NCBI RefSeq assembly: GCF_009696375.1
Contig: NZ_VUMD01000005.1
Coordinates: 186,001 to 250,000, forward strand
From: Clostridium porci
GTDB taxonomy: Bacteria > Bacillota > Clostridia > Lachnospirales > Lachnospiraceae
Length of the DNA: 64,000 bases
Direction of reading: 5' to 3'
Part shown: positions 63,601 to 64,000 of the stretch, piece after piece
Numbering within the stretch: the stretch's first letter is position 1
Layout: each line of letters begins with the position of its first letter
Notes under the pieces: generated by a model
Seen by the model: the letters and a program-made list of their open reading frames with translations, nothing else
Told to the model about the DNA's origin: nothing
Databases searched by the model: none
Position numbers and translations under genes: made by a program

Positions 63601-64000
63601 TTAAATATCATTTTCATGCTCGAATGATGTCAAAACTGGAAGAAAAATTTCAATGGAAAATATTGTGGAGTTCTGCTCTATGTTCACCAAACCTCCATTC
63701 TGTTCTACTAATGTTTGAACAGTCATTAACCCGATTTTATGACTTACGTTTTTAGAAGGATATTTACTTTTATGGTTTTTAATTATGACACAAAGTTGAT
63801 TATGTTGTTCATTTTCTGTAATAACAATCGGAAATTCTAGATCTGCATATTTCCGCAAATTAGAAAAAATATTGTCAAATACTCTGCGAATATCCCCAAT
63901 ATGTAAGCGACAAGAATATCCAGAATGAAACATAGGGAGCTGTTTTACCAGAAAACCATCGTCCTCCAGTTCGCTACACTCTTCGTACAGTATCTGGTTC
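63601..64000 (-). CDS. Sensor histidine kinase, C-terminal part (continues beyond window)
   Basis: The frame is open to the window edge, so only about 132 residues are seen. They form the end of an HATPase domain: N-box-like DIRRVFDNIFSNLRKYAD, then FPIVITENEQHNQLCVIIKN and the weak G-box region SHKIGLMTVQTLVEQNGG. The C-terminal layout is that of peptide-sensing/lantibiotic-type kinases. It is transcribed toward the toxin-like gene, so it may control it together with a regulator outside the window. Confidence 0.75.
   Translation of the reverse strand, partial: NQILYEECSELEDDGFLVKQLPMFHSGYSCRLHIGDIRRVFDNIFSNLRKYADLEFPIVITENEQHNQLCVIIKNHKSKYPSKNVSHKIGLMTVQTLVEQNGGLVNIEQNSTIFSIEIFLPVLTSFEHENDI

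Overview
The window reads as a chromosomal segment of an anaerobic, spore-forming Lachnospiraceae-type Firmicute (Clostridium/Enterocloster/Lachnoclostridium-like). The grounds are strong AGGAG-type ribosome sites, class III ribonucleotide reductase, rubrerythrin, hybrid-cluster protein, addAB, scpAB, ytaF, CIRCE-groESL and several small proteins of the kind seen in that family. This is inferred from gene content; no 16S rRNA gene is present.

Layout. 1-5.7 kb: the 3' part of a fructose PTS permease, then hcp (behind a palindromic operator), an unknown gene and a hemerythrin gene, together a likely nitrosative/oxidative stress unit, then a Cys-tRNA(Pro) deacylase. 5.8-6.1 kb: tRNA-Met and tRNA-Val on the minus strand with a consensus promoter. 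6.2-11.6 kb: lipid kinase, ispF-cysS-mrnC-rlmB (tightly packed or overlapping) and L-lactate dehydrogenase. 11.8-17.2 kb: a NEW3-domain surface protein, an ABC ATPase and a permease, followed by an OmpR/HK two-component pair. 17.2-19.8 kb: a small accessory patch with a decayed lipoprotein-like gene, a Rha-like phage regulator, a possible structured RNA, tRNA-Thr, and an XRE repressor divergent from a 50-codon gene across a perfect palindrome.

19.8-28.7 kb: azlCD, glnS, a MocR regulator, a MORN-like membrane protein, an acidic membrane protein and groESL under HrcA/CIRCE. 28.8-36.5 kb: feoAB, a membrane protein, guaB, a double-Nudix fusion and a wall-binding D,D-carboxypeptidase. 36.5-41.4 kb: two small linked genes, a PAS-GGDEF protein ending in a DNA-binding domain, an XRE protein with a lysine-rich tail, and rubrerythrin. 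41.6-60.5 kb: a long core stretch (HAD phosphatase, phosphoesterase, scpA-scpB, ytaF, two XRE genes, dut, TPR protein, hflX, nrdD fused to a thioredoxin-like domain, an FMN-binding-like protein, addB-addA).

60.6-64 kb is accessory DNA: tnpV and a coupled small gene, a degenerate IS200 element (frameshifted, catalytic His lost), then an AT-rich minus-strand locus reading sensor kinase (cut by the window edge), secreted polymorphic-toxin-like protein, putative immunity protein. The observations most worth following up are this kinase-toxin-immunity locus, the GGDEF/wHTH fusion with 22-bp-spaced leader repeats, nrdD-Trx with NrdR-like boxes at its promoter, and the hcp trio with a Crp/Fnr-like site placed at about -41.5.
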